Source: DAOQAK01 sp043801235
GTDB taxonomy: Bacteria; Bacteroidota; Bacteroidia; Bacteroidales; CG2-30-32-10
Assembly (NCBI GenBank): GCA_043801235.1
Contig: JAZDMF010000016.1
Span: 1-23,687, forward strand
Length of the DNA stretch: 23,687 nt
Direction of reading: 5' to 3'
Shown: positions 1 through 6,660 of the stretch, one piece after another
Numbering within the stretch: position 1 is the stretch's first letter
How the letters are laid out: each line of letters opens with the position of its first letter
Notes under the pieces: model-generated
What the model saw: the letters and a program-made list of their open reading frames with translations, nothing else
The model's database searches: none
Told to the model about the DNA's origin: nothing
Program-made: the position numbers and the translations under genes

Positions 1-25
1 ATGATCGCTCAATAAATAAATCATT

Positions 26-970
26 ATGAGTACCGGCATTGCCTTAATTTTTCCTGCTTTTGTGAGCGATTACAACGGCGATGAGATATCGTTTCTTGCT
101 CGTAACAACAGTCATTTTGATCAATATCTTGAATCAGCTTCCATTGTAACAGGTATTGATTTACTTTCTTTCGATATTCTGCATAATAAATTTTTAAATG
201 ATGAATTAAAATCTCAGCTTTTAGCTTATGTTTTCAGTTGCAGTGTGTCGGATATAATAAAGGAGAAAAACATCAGGGCAGGTTATATCGCGGGTTACAG
301 CATGGGGATTTATGCCGGGCTTTATCATACGGGAGTTTATTCCTTTGATGATGGGGCAAAACTCATTCAAAAAGCCTACCAGATAATTGTAAAGCACAAT
401 GGTAACGTTAAGTTTGGCATGGCTACTATTGCCGGAATTGACGATGATGACCTGTCGGATATCATACAACAGAGCCAGTCGGATGTGGAAATTATCAATG
501 CCAATAGTCGTCACAGTTTTGTTATTTCCGGCAAATATCATGAGATCGAAAAGATTGTTCAGGCAGCCATACTCGAAGGGGCGCTCCTTGCCCGCATATT
601 GTCGGTTTCAGTCCCGTATCATTCCATGCATATGAAAGAGGCAGCCGGAGAATTCGGCCGCTATATAGTAATGCAGAAATTTCAGGATTCTGTCGTACCG
701 ATTGTTTCATTAATAGATCAGCGGTTGATCACTGCTACTCACGATATCAGGCATGAACTGATTATGAACATCAGTAATAAAATTAACTGGTACCGGACCA
801 TGATGAAACTGGCCTGCCTTGATGCCCGTGTCATGCTTGAATGCGGGGCAGGAAAAAGCCTTTATAAAATGAGTAAGTTTATGGATGAGGATATAAAAGT
901 TTATCCTTTAAACAAGATGTCAAACTTCATAGAAAAAACAAAACAATTGAACATTTCGGCAAGCATTTAA
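26..970 (+). CDS. FabD-like acyl-carrier-protein acyltransferase (trans-acting AT)
   Basis: This is an acyltransferase of the FabD/PKS-AT fold, expected to move an acyl group from CoA to an acyl carrier protein in the cytoplasm. The nucleophile elbow GYSMG puts the catalytic Ser at 92, and PYHS puts the catalytic His at 199, nearly the same spacing as E. coli FabD (S92/H201). At 314 aa the length fits FabD. Three key positions differ: the N-terminal GQGSQ loop is replaced by FPAFVSDY, the elbow His is Tyr91, and the segment where FabD has the carboxylate-binding Arg117 reads AKLIQKAYQ (111-119) with no Arg. The substrate may therefore not be malonyl-CoA (inference). The ATG overlaps a TGA in another frame (27-29), so the gene may be translationally coupled to an upstream gene outside the window; a TAA at 13-15 in frame 1 is the other possible end of that gene. 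It converges on the methyltransferase with a 29-bp gap. Confidence 0.85.
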   Translation: MSTGIALIFPAFVSDYNGDEISFLARNNSHFDQYLESASIVTGIDLLSFDILHNKFLNDELKSQLLAYVFSCSVSDIIKEKNIRAGYIAGYSMGIYAGLYHTGVYSFDDGAKLIQKAYQIIVKHNGNVKFGMATIAGIDDDDLSDIIQQSQSDVEIINANSRHSFVISGKYHEIEKIVQAAILEGALLARILSVSVPYHSMHMKEAAGEFGRYIVMQKFQDSVVPIVSLIDQRLITATHDIRHELIMNISNKINWYRTMMKLACLDARVMLECGAGKSLYKMSKFMDEDIKVYPLNKMSNFIEKTKQLNISASI

Positions 971-999
971 AAATGATGCTTCCAGAACATTCTTTGTAA

Positions 1000-2103
1000 T
1001 CAGGCTTTAATTCCTTCAATAAAATTAAATGGGGTAGGCGTTTTAAATACAGCCGTTATTTTAAACCCTGCTTTTTCATAAAGGTTTTTAAATTCTGTCA
1101 GCGTTCTTTCCCTGCCGCCATTGGTTCCCACCAGCATTTCAATATCCAGGTTTTTGCCGAAAGAAGCTTTGTTGTCGTTTTGAATAATGGTTTCAATGCA
1201 GATCAGTTTACCGCCGGGTTTCATGGCTTTATGAATGTTTTTTAGTATTGCCAGACATTTTTCATCATCCCAGTCGTGAATAATATTTTTTAAGAGATAG
1301 GCTTCTGCATTTTCAGGAACGGATTCAAAAAAACTGCCTGCAACCACGCTGCATCGTGAACTTACCTTAAAGAGTTCCATATTCGCCTTGGCTTCTTCAA
1401 CAACATGGGGTAAATCAAATACAATTCCCTCAAGTTGTTTGTTTTTATGTAAGATGCAGGACAAAAAGAAACCCTGTCCTCCTCCAACATCTACAATGGT
1501 TTGAAGTGAAGAGAAGGGATAAAAGGAAACCATGTACAAACTGCTCATTTCAGAAGTGCTTGTCATAGATCTGTTAAAGATATTGTTAATCGCAGGATGT
1601 TTTTCAAGATACTCGAAAGGTTCCATGTTGTAAAGCTTTCTCGCTGCATGTTCGCCGGTTTTCACGCAATGCAGCATTTCTCCGTATTGTTTCCAGTTGG
1701 GTTCGCTGTTTTGATGCAATATAAAGTATTTAACAGATTTGTTTCCGCTTTCAGTCATACAGGCACTGAGTTTTGTAAGCATGAAGTTTTTGTTTTTATC
1801 TTCCCTGAAAATGCCATGTCCCGAAAGTGTTCGCATCAGCCGGTAAAGCGATGGTTCATGGGTTTGGGTAATTCGGGCAAGTTCTTCAATGTGTTTGGGG
1901 CCGTCTTGCAGGATATCCGGAATATTTAATTCAGTGGCAACACCTATCGCCCTGCCTGCCCAGAAATGGGTAACATAATCTATCAGGATCACTTCATTGG
2001 GAGTAAGTTTTCTTTCAAGATTTTTAAGAAAAGATTTTAATTTCTCAACCAGGCGAATAATAAAAATCGGAGGAAGTTTAGGCAATACAATATTTTTCCG
2101 CAT
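1000..2103 (-). CDS. SAM-dependent O-methyltransferase (plant-type, Methyltransf_2 family)
   Basis: This enzyme transfers a methyl group from S-adenosylmethionine to a hydroxyl of a small molecule. It has the two-part architecture of plant-type and antibiotic O-methyltransferases: an N-terminal winged-helix dimerisation domain (about 35-105, with the stretch around FWAGRAIGVATELNIPDIL) and a C-terminal Rossmann domain. The SAM motif DVGGGQG is at about 205-211, and KNIIHDWDD with the presumed catalytic His is at about 276. KPGGKLICIE follows as motif III. Length (367 aa) is typical. It is the last gene of an operon, 16 bp after the radical SAM gene. A longer start at 2172 is possible, but it would overlap that gene by 53 bp and add 23 residues with no domain content, so ATG at 2103 is preferred. 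Relatives act on polyketides, carotenoids and phenolics; the substrate here is unknown. Confidence 0.85.
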   Translation of the reverse strand: MRKNIVLPKLPPIFIIRLVEKLKSFLKNLERKLTPNEVILIDYVTHFWAGRAIGVATELNIPDILQDGPKHIEELARITQTHEPSLYRLMRTLSGHGIFREDKNKNFMLTKLSACMTESGNKSVKYFILHQNSEPNWKQYGEMLHCVKTGEHAARKLYNMEPFEYLEKHPAINNIFNRSMTSTSEMSSLYMVSFYPFSSLQTIVDVGGGQGFFLSCILHKNKQLEGIVFDLPHVVEEAKANMELFKVSSRCSVVAGSFFESVPENAEAYLLKNIIHDWDDEKCLAILKNIHKAMKPGGKLICIETIIQNDNKASFGKNLDIEMLVGTNGGRERTLTEFKNLYEKAGFKITAVFKTPTPFNFIEGIKA

Positions 2104-2119
2104 GTTATTTTTTTGTGTT

Positions 2120-3535
2120 TTAATAAAAGTTTTGTTTTCTGATCCTGAGCAATGTTCTAAACATAGGTTCATCCGTTTTTAAAGTTTCTCTTAAAATAAA
2201 TGCTTGTTTCAGCATGGCGGCATCAGGTTTTGATTCGGAACCAGGAATGCAGTTTGGACGCGTTTTTAGTTTTTCCATGAAGATCTGTTCCATTTCATCT
2301 TTCGCCAATTCTGTGGTTAAATAAAATCTTGGAATTAAAAGTGATTCCGAAACATGGGTAATTATTTTTTCCTTAAGAGCGATCTTGTGCAATTCGGTGC
2401 CGGGGTATATTCTCAGTCCGCATGTAAGATGTACCATGTCTTTTTGGGAAATATACCTGTCAATAAAATCGAAGGTTTCATTGATAGTACGTTCATTTTC
2501 TCCCGGACCTCCAAAAAGAAAAAACCACATGGCGGGCAGATCAAATTCTTTGATGATTTCAGCCGTATATTTCAGATCATTATAAGAAAATCCTTTTTTC
2601 AGGTTCTTAATTATTACAGGCGATGCAGAATCCGGGGTACAATCAATTTGAGTAAATCCGGCATTCAGCATCAGTTCAAATAATTCAGGGCTGCTGTGAC
2701 GTGGGTTGATCCCCATAGTACGCAGTTTAACCTTAATGTTTTTATTAATAATCGCTTTACAAATTGCTTCGGCATGGCCGGGTGGATCATTAAAGGTAGA
2801 ATCAACGAACTCAAATGTTACCGGCCCCAGTCGTTCATAGGCTTGTTCAATCTCATCAGCAATATTTTCCGGCTTGCGGGTCTGATAGGTTTTGCCTTCA
2901 ATCAGCGGATAGGTACAATAGATGCATTGGTGGCGGCATCCGCGTTTGGTCTGGATCGGATAAACGCTCCTGCTTTTGTATGGATTGAAATCAATGTGTT
3001 TGTCGATATCTGAAAAAGGGAGTTGGTCAATATTCATATTTTTTTCAGGGTGCTTAAAAGTATCTTCATTTGTGGAATGGTTGATGACTCCCTGTATATG
3101 AAAGACAGGTATGTTTTTGTCCATGCTGTCGAGTAACGTAAGGAAAACCTCTTCTGATTCGCCTACTACACCATAATCTGCTCCGAAAAGGCGCAATAAT
3201 TCGAATGGAAATATGCTGAACCCGCTGCCTCCCAAAATAATTTTTGCCACAGATTCTCTTTTAATCAGTTTTACAAAATTTTCCAATATGGGATTTGTGT
3301 AACAAGTGGGATTTTCCATAACCATATCATCAATGTTGCGTATGCTTATGCCGATATAATCAGGGTTGAACTGCTGAATAACGGAAGAGAGTTTTTTCCC
3401 TTCATCAAACACCCCGTCATAGACATGAACTTGATACCGGTGCTTGATGCTTTGAGCCAAAAGGCAAATGCCCAGTGGTGGCACAGGGTAGGGGTTTGTT
3501 TCCGTATTCGTGTTTACCAGCAAAACCTTTTTCAT
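2120..3535 (-). CDS. B12-binding-domain radical SAM protein (first of two)
   Basis: This is a cobalamin-dependent class B type radical SAM enzyme. Residues about 1-140 form a Rossmann-like B12-binding domain (KVLLVNTN start, PPLGICLLA, GGSGFSIFP, YGVVGESEE). The radical SAM core has the CxxxCxxC cluster motif at Cys200, Cys204 and Cys207 in GCRHQCIYC. A segment around TMGINPRHSSPELFELML and a glycine-rich FLFGGPGENE follow, as is usual in COG1032 proteins. The DxHxxG base-off motif is not seen, as in most members of this group. Members methylate or rearrange unactivated carbons of lipids, polyketides and peptides. The gene starts 7 bp after the preceding radical SAM gene, so the two are co-transcribed. 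The ATG at 3535 is preceded by AAGGG directly abutting it, too close for an ordinary Shine-Dalgarno. Substrate unknown. Confidence 0.88.
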   Translation of the reverse strand: MKKVLLVNTNTETNPYPVPPLGICLLAQSIKHRYQVHVYDGVFDEGKKLSSVIQQFNPDYIGISIRNIDDMVMENPTCYTNPILENFVKLIKRESVAKIILGGSGFSIFPFELLRLFGADYGVVGESEEVFLTLLDSMDKNIPVFHIQGVINHSTNEDTFKHPEKNMNIDQLPFSDIDKHIDFNPYKSRSVYPIQTKRGCRHQCIYCTYPLIEGKTYQTRKPENIADEIEQAYERLGPVTFEFVDSTFNDPPGHAEAICKAIINKNIKVKLRTMGINPRHSSPELFELMLNAGFTQIDCTPDSASPVIIKNLKKGFSYNDLKYTAEIIKEFDLPAMWFFLFGGPGENERTINETFDFIDRYISQKDMVHLTCGLRIYPGTELHKIALKEKIITHVSESLLIPRFYLTTELAKDEMEQIFMEKLKTRPNCIPGSESKPDAAMLKQAFILRETLKTDEPMFRTLLRIRKQNFY

Positions 3536-3542
3536 CCCTTGG

Positions 3543-4883
3543 TTAAATTACATCCGTACCTTTTTTGATCAGCCAGAGACGGCCAATAGTTTCATAAAAT
3601 TTTTCAACAGGCAGCTTTGTTTTCATAACGGAATTAAAAAAATTATACTTCGATAGATCGTGATCAATAATCTGGTTCTTTACATCCTTGTAAAAAGCGG
3701 TGCCGGGCATGGGGCTTAAAATAGTATAACCGGCATAAACCACCTGGTGAGCATGGGCATAATCGGCCAGTGCCTCAAAATCCTGTTCGTCGTAGTTGTT
3801 TGGAATTACATAATTTCCCCGCAGCATGATCCCGTTCTGGTGAAATATATTGATGGCTTCTTCAATCAATTTGGCCGAAGCTCCTTTTTTATATTTAAGG
3901 AGTTCTTTTTCGCGGAACGATTCAAAACCACAAATAACTACTTTAAGCCCGTTCCTGGCCAGTTTTTCGATGAGGCCGGAGTGCATGACCGCCGTATCGA
4001 ACCGGATATCCATCACGAAATCCTTGCGGATTCCTTCTTCTTTGATCCGGTCAAAAAGCCGGTTTATGAAATGGGTTTCAACAATGGTGTTGGCATCGGC
4101 AAAGCGCACTACCGGATAATCACCGGTCATTTTCAGCTCTTCAATAACGCTTTCTGTATTACGCTGGTAAAAGCAACCGTTGAAAGAAGGCCATATAGAG
4201 CAAAATGAGCATTGGTGCGGGCAGCCTAAAGAGGTAAACAAATAAGTGCTTGGAAAAGGACTGTTTCCCACTTTATAGGTATTGATCCATTTTCTAAGGT
4301 GAGTGCGGTCGGGCATCAGGAAATCCCGGTCAGCGGCATTCCGTCCGGGAGCAGGATTGGCTGATTTAACGATTCCTTCAGGAGTGTTGATCAGGATGCC
4401 TCCCACAGTTGAAAAGGCCTGGTCGTTTATTTTTGCCAGGATAACTTCCCTGAAAGTATGCGCCGATTGCCCGGGGCAGATGATATCGAAACAGGGATAT
4501 GAAAAGTCCTGCGGACAAAGAGTGGCATGCAATCCTCCCGCCACTGTCAATATTTCAGGATTGTGTTTTTTTACAGTTTTAAAAATGGTAATTCCGGAAT
4601 AGAATTCCGAGGTGATAAGAGTGGTGCCAACTACATCGGGTTGATATTCTTTCAGCAGATGTAATACAATATTTTCCAAAGCAGGGGCTTCCGGATTCAG
4701 GTCGTATTCTCCTTTCAGATCGTAAACGAACACGTCAAAATCCTTAACGGCAGCGGCAACGGTGAGCAATCCAAGCGGGGGCCCTATCAGCTTTTTGTGA
4801 ATAAAGGGTTTTGCTTTTTCAGGAGCGAATTCGAGGATTTTATTCTCAGATGAGCGGGGCGGATTGATCAGTAGTATTTTCAT
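3543..4883 (-). CDS. B12-binding-domain radical SAM protein (second of two)
   Basis: This is the first gene of the minus-strand operon. It has the same overall plan as its neighbour but diverges clearly in sequence. The B12-binding domain runs about 1-170 (KILLINPPRSS start, GPPLGLLTVAAA, AGGLHATLCPQ, then an unusual CPGQSAHTF where many relatives have GEGE). The radical SAM motif is Cys221, Cys225 and Cys228 in GCPHQCSFC. Later segments DIRFDTAV, VICGFESF and MLRGNYVIPNN are typical of the radical SAM TIM barrel. The start is taken as ATG at 4883, preceded by AGGACAGG at 7-8 nt, rather than a TTG two codons upstream (4889). Two different B12-radical SAM genes in tandem suggest two successive steps on one substrate (inference). 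Confidence 0.87.
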   Translation of the reverse strand: MKILLINPPRSSENKILEFAPEKAKPFIHKKLIGPPLGLLTVAAAVKDFDVFVYDLKGEYDLNPEAPALENIVLHLLKEYQPDVVGTTLITSEFYSGITIFKTVKKHNPEILTVAGGLHATLCPQDFSYPCFDIICPGQSAHTFREVILAKINDQAFSTVGGILINTPEGIVKSANPAPGRNAADRDFLMPDRTHLRKWINTYKVGNSPFPSTYLFTSLGCPHQCSFCSIWPSFNGCFYQRNTESVIEELKMTGDYPVVRFADANTIVETHFINRLFDRIKEEGIRKDFVMDIRFDTAVMHSGLIEKLARNGLKVVICGFESFREKELLKYKKGASAKLIEEAINIFHQNGIMLRGNYVIPNNYDEQDFEALADYAHAHQVVYAGYTILSPMPGTAFYKDVKNQIIDHDLSKYNFFNSVMKTKLPVEKFYETIGRLWLIKKGTDVI

Positions 4884-5008
4884 TGACAAGACCTGTCCTG
4901 TAAAATTTAAGTGGATAAAGTTAATCTATCCTGTAATAACTTGCAAAAAAGGGATTCAATTTAACACAAAAAATATAATTACAAATCGCGAAACTAAAAA
5001 AAAATACC

Positions 5009-5031
5009 TTTGATAAACATGTTTTATCAAA
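5009..5031. promoter_or_regulatory. Palindrome overlapping a TAnnTTTG box, operator-like
   Basis: There are perfect 9-bp inverted arms (TTTGATAAA at 5009-5017 and TTTATCAAA at 5023-5031) around a 5-nt centre. The left arm overlaps TACCTTTG (5005-5012), which matches the Bacteroidota -7 box on the + strand. It lies 126 bp upstream of the radical SAM operon, with the IS just beyond. It could be a regulator site or a small hairpin; no regulator gene is visible nearby. Confidence 0.35.
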
Positions 5032-5121
5032 ATAGAAAATCATACATTTTTGATAGTTAGCTTCAGTCGGCCTATTTGGAACAGATTGATGTGGTCCGCA
5101 GAAGAATGAACAAGGCAGTTT

Positions 5122-5137
5122 CTTTTTTTGAGGTGCT
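5122..5137. repeat. Left terminal inverted repeat of the IS
   Basis: The sequence is C, seven T, GA, GGTGCT. It pairs with 6575-6590 at 14 of 16 positions. Its inner base is the first base, on the + strand, of the transposase TGA stop (5137-5139), so the coding region runs to the very tip of the element. Confidence 0.55.
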
Positions 5138-6210
5138 CAGGTAAAGAAGTTCTTAATTCGAAAGAAGAAAAAATCCCGATTTCTTACTCCTTGGTTAGAG
5201 CCGATAAACTTTTTGATTTTCCCATTAAGGTTTTCCGCAACGGCATTGGTGTACCCATTTAGAAAGTATGCCATAATGACTTCCTCATTGCTTTCAACTA
5301 ATGATTTGAAGTTGGACATTTCATCAATATCGGAGTCTTCAACATTCTCATACCACATGAATAATTCTTTCTCAATCTGCAACGGATGACAGCCAATATT
5401 GTCTCTCGCATACCATGTTCTGAACTGACATGCCAGTTTATATGCTTTTTCAATCTCTGGAAAATTTTCGAACAAAGTTTTTGCTCTGATTTTTTGCGAT
5501 GGTTTCCACTGATGAGAAAATTTATATAACAGAAAATGGCTTCTTGCCAGTAATTCACTTGGAGTTTCTCCATTAGATAAACGTTGCTCAATGTAGTTAA
5601 ACTTCTTTGCAAAGTATTTCCGTCCATTCCTTTCACATTCTTCCCTGCACTGTTTTTCCTCTTGTTTGAATAGCTGAAGAGCGGTTCTTCTTTGCTCGAG
5701 AATCTTTTGACGGTACCTGATGCGAACGGCTTGCTGTGCATCCATCAAGTTACTTATGACATGAAATTTGTCTGCGATTTGTATAGCTGCGGGTATAAGA
5801 TTATTGCAAAGCTTTGCATAACTGCCAGCCATATCTCTGGTGATGGTTTTTATTTTGTCCAGGTGTGACAAAAGAGGAGACATGGCTTGCTGCAAGTGGT
5901 CTGATTTTGTTGTGGCTGCACAAAAGGCTATCTTTCCTGTCTGACGGTTGGTAAGAAGAGTATACCATTCCTCTCCGATCATCTTTTCATCAATCCCCAT
6001 ATCCGAACTTATATTGTCTGGGCAAATTATGGGTACTTCTACAGCAGATGCTATATTACCTGTTTTAACAATGATATCATGTGTATGTATCTCTCGTTGT
6101 CCGTTCGGTTCAAAATCGCTTAAAAAGTCTTTATACCAATGATGAAGGGTTTTATTGTCAATCCCCATCAATTCCGCAAAGACGGAGATATTCGTCAGGT
6201 GTGTGTCCAT
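5137..6210 (-). CDS. ISAon1-family DDE transposase, catalytic part
   Basis: This is the transposase catalytic subunit, related to the ISL3-type DDE fold. Likely catalytic acids, numbered from the ATG at 6210, are Asp74 (GIDEKMIG), Asp147 (IADKFHVI) and Glu326 (NAVAENLNGKIK). The C-terminus, GVRNRDFFFFRIKNFF, is characteristic of this family. The ATG at 6210 is preceded by AAAAGG at 5 nt, a good ribosome-binding site within the upstream frame; a GTG at 6216 is the alternative. The frame overlaps the N-terminal region gene by about 50 bp and lies +1 relative to it. No internal stop or frameshift is seen, so the copy looks intact. Confidence 0.82.
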   Translation of the reverse strand: MDTHLTNISVFAELMGIDNKTLHHWYKDFLSDFEPNGQREIHTHDIIVKTGNIASAVEVPIICPDNISSDMGIDEKMIGEEWYTLLTNRQTGKIAFCAATTKSDHLQQAMSPLLSHLDKIKTITRDMAGSYAKLCNNLIPAAIQIADKFHVISNLMDAQQAVRIRYRQKILEQRRTALQLFKQEEKQCREECERNGRKYFAKKFNYIEQRLSNGETPSELLARSHFLLYKFSHQWKPSQKIRAKTLFENFPEIEKAYKLACQFRTWYARDNIGCHPLQIEKELFMWYENVEDSDIDEMSNFKSLVESNEEVIMAYFLNGYTNAVAENLNGKIKKFIGSNQGVRNRDFFFFRIKNFFT

Positions 6211-6553
6211 GTACACCTTTTAAAAAAGCAGCAAACTCTTTTGTCGCTTTTATATTGGGATGGTTAAAATAATACTCATTGCTATAATGCGATCCACCGC
6301 CCTTTGGTTTCCACCTCCTGCGTTTAAGGACAAGGTAGGTGGTTTTCCCTTTCAGAGGAAAGCTAAGCAAGGATAGCGGGTTGCAATAACCATCCAAAAC
6401 CGCATCTTGTCCATTTAGTTCTGGGGGTATTAATTCTTCCTTCTCTTCAAAATACAGCTCGTTACAGGCACTGCTTTCTTTTATTTCTATCAGTTCAAAG
6501 GATTTTAAAATGTCCTCTGGCGCTATGAGCCGGAGATAATTTTGTGCTTCCAT
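6158..6553 (-). CDS. ISAon1-family transposase N-terminal region protein
   Basis: This 131-aa protein is encoded ahead of the transposase in ISAon1-type elements. It is likely the DNA-binding part that recognises the IS ends. Visible family signatures are FPLKGKTTYLVLKRRRW in the middle and ATKEFAAFLK near the end. The frame contains the canonical slippery heptamer T TTT TTA (+ strand 6221-6227) in the correct phase, but a -1 shift there meets a stop nine codons later. The transposase is in the +1 frame, so reinitiation at its own start, or a +1 shift, is more likely. The start is ATG at 6553. Confidence 0.78.
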   Translation of the reverse strand: MEAQNYLRLIAPEDILKSFELIEIKESSACNELYFEEKEELIPPELNGQDAVLDGYCNPLSLLSFPLKGKTTYLVLKRRRWKPKGGGSHYSNEYYFNHPNIKATKEFAAFLKGVHGHTPDEYLRLCGIDGD

Positions 6554-6574
6554 GGGTTTTTCCCATTTATACGT

Positions 6575-6590
6575 AGCACCTTAAAAAATG
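6575..6590. repeat. Right terminal inverted repeat of the IS
   Basis: The sequence AGCACC, TT, six A, TG is the imperfect reverse complement of 5122-5137 (14 of 16 positions). It lies 21 bp upstream of the N-terminal region start codon, so it probably also overlaps the transposase promoter. Confidence 0.55.
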
Positions 6591-6636
6591 ATTTAACCAT
6601 AAAAAGCCGAAACAAATTACGAAATCAAATTATATA

Positions 6637-6644
6637 TATCTTTG
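6637..6644 (+). promoter_or_regulatory. Bacteroidota -7 promoter box for the EEP nuclease
   Basis: TATCTTTG matches TAnnTTTG exactly, 16 bp before the ATG at 6661. This gives a predicted leader of roughly 13 nt. No convincing -33 TTG is seen. Confidence 0.5.
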
Positions 6645-6660
6645 CGCATATTTTGAAAAT

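Larger units (their letters stand above)
5121..6591 (-). mobile_element. ISAon1-family insertion sequence
   Basis: This is an IS with two minus-strand reading frames (an N-terminal region protein and a DDE transposase) bounded by imperfect inverted repeats. The best match between the ends is 16 bp with 14 identical (5122-5137 against 6575-6590), both ending inward in GGTGCT; one further matching base outward gives the limits used here. No flanking target-site duplication could be seen, so the true ends are uncertain by several bases. The family assignment rests on the N-terminal protein (FPLKGKTTYL, KRRRW, TKEFAAFLK) and on the C-terminal pattern of the transposase. Confidence 0.75.

Noticed and set aside
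1..29. Partial coding sequence at the left edge
   Set aside because: A few codons in two frames (stops at 13-15 and 27-29) are possible ends of an upstream gene, but too short to choose between or identify.
2104..2172. Longer N-terminus of the O-methyltransferase (start 2172)
   Set aside because: The extra 23 residues have no domain content and overlap the coding end of the upstream radical SAM gene; the ATG at 2103 gives normal operon spacing.
5298..5741. 147-codon minus-strand frame inside the IS
   Set aside because: It is an overlapping frame within the transposase gene, whose protein has clear family motifs; the alternative product has none.
6158..6227. -1 programmed frameshift joining the two IS reading frames
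   Set aside because: The slippery heptamer is present, but the -1 frame stops after nine codons; the transposase is in the +1 frame.
5113..6599. Target-site duplication around the IS
   Set aside because: The bases flanking the proposed ends (AGGCAGTT on the left, TTTAACCA on the right) do not match.
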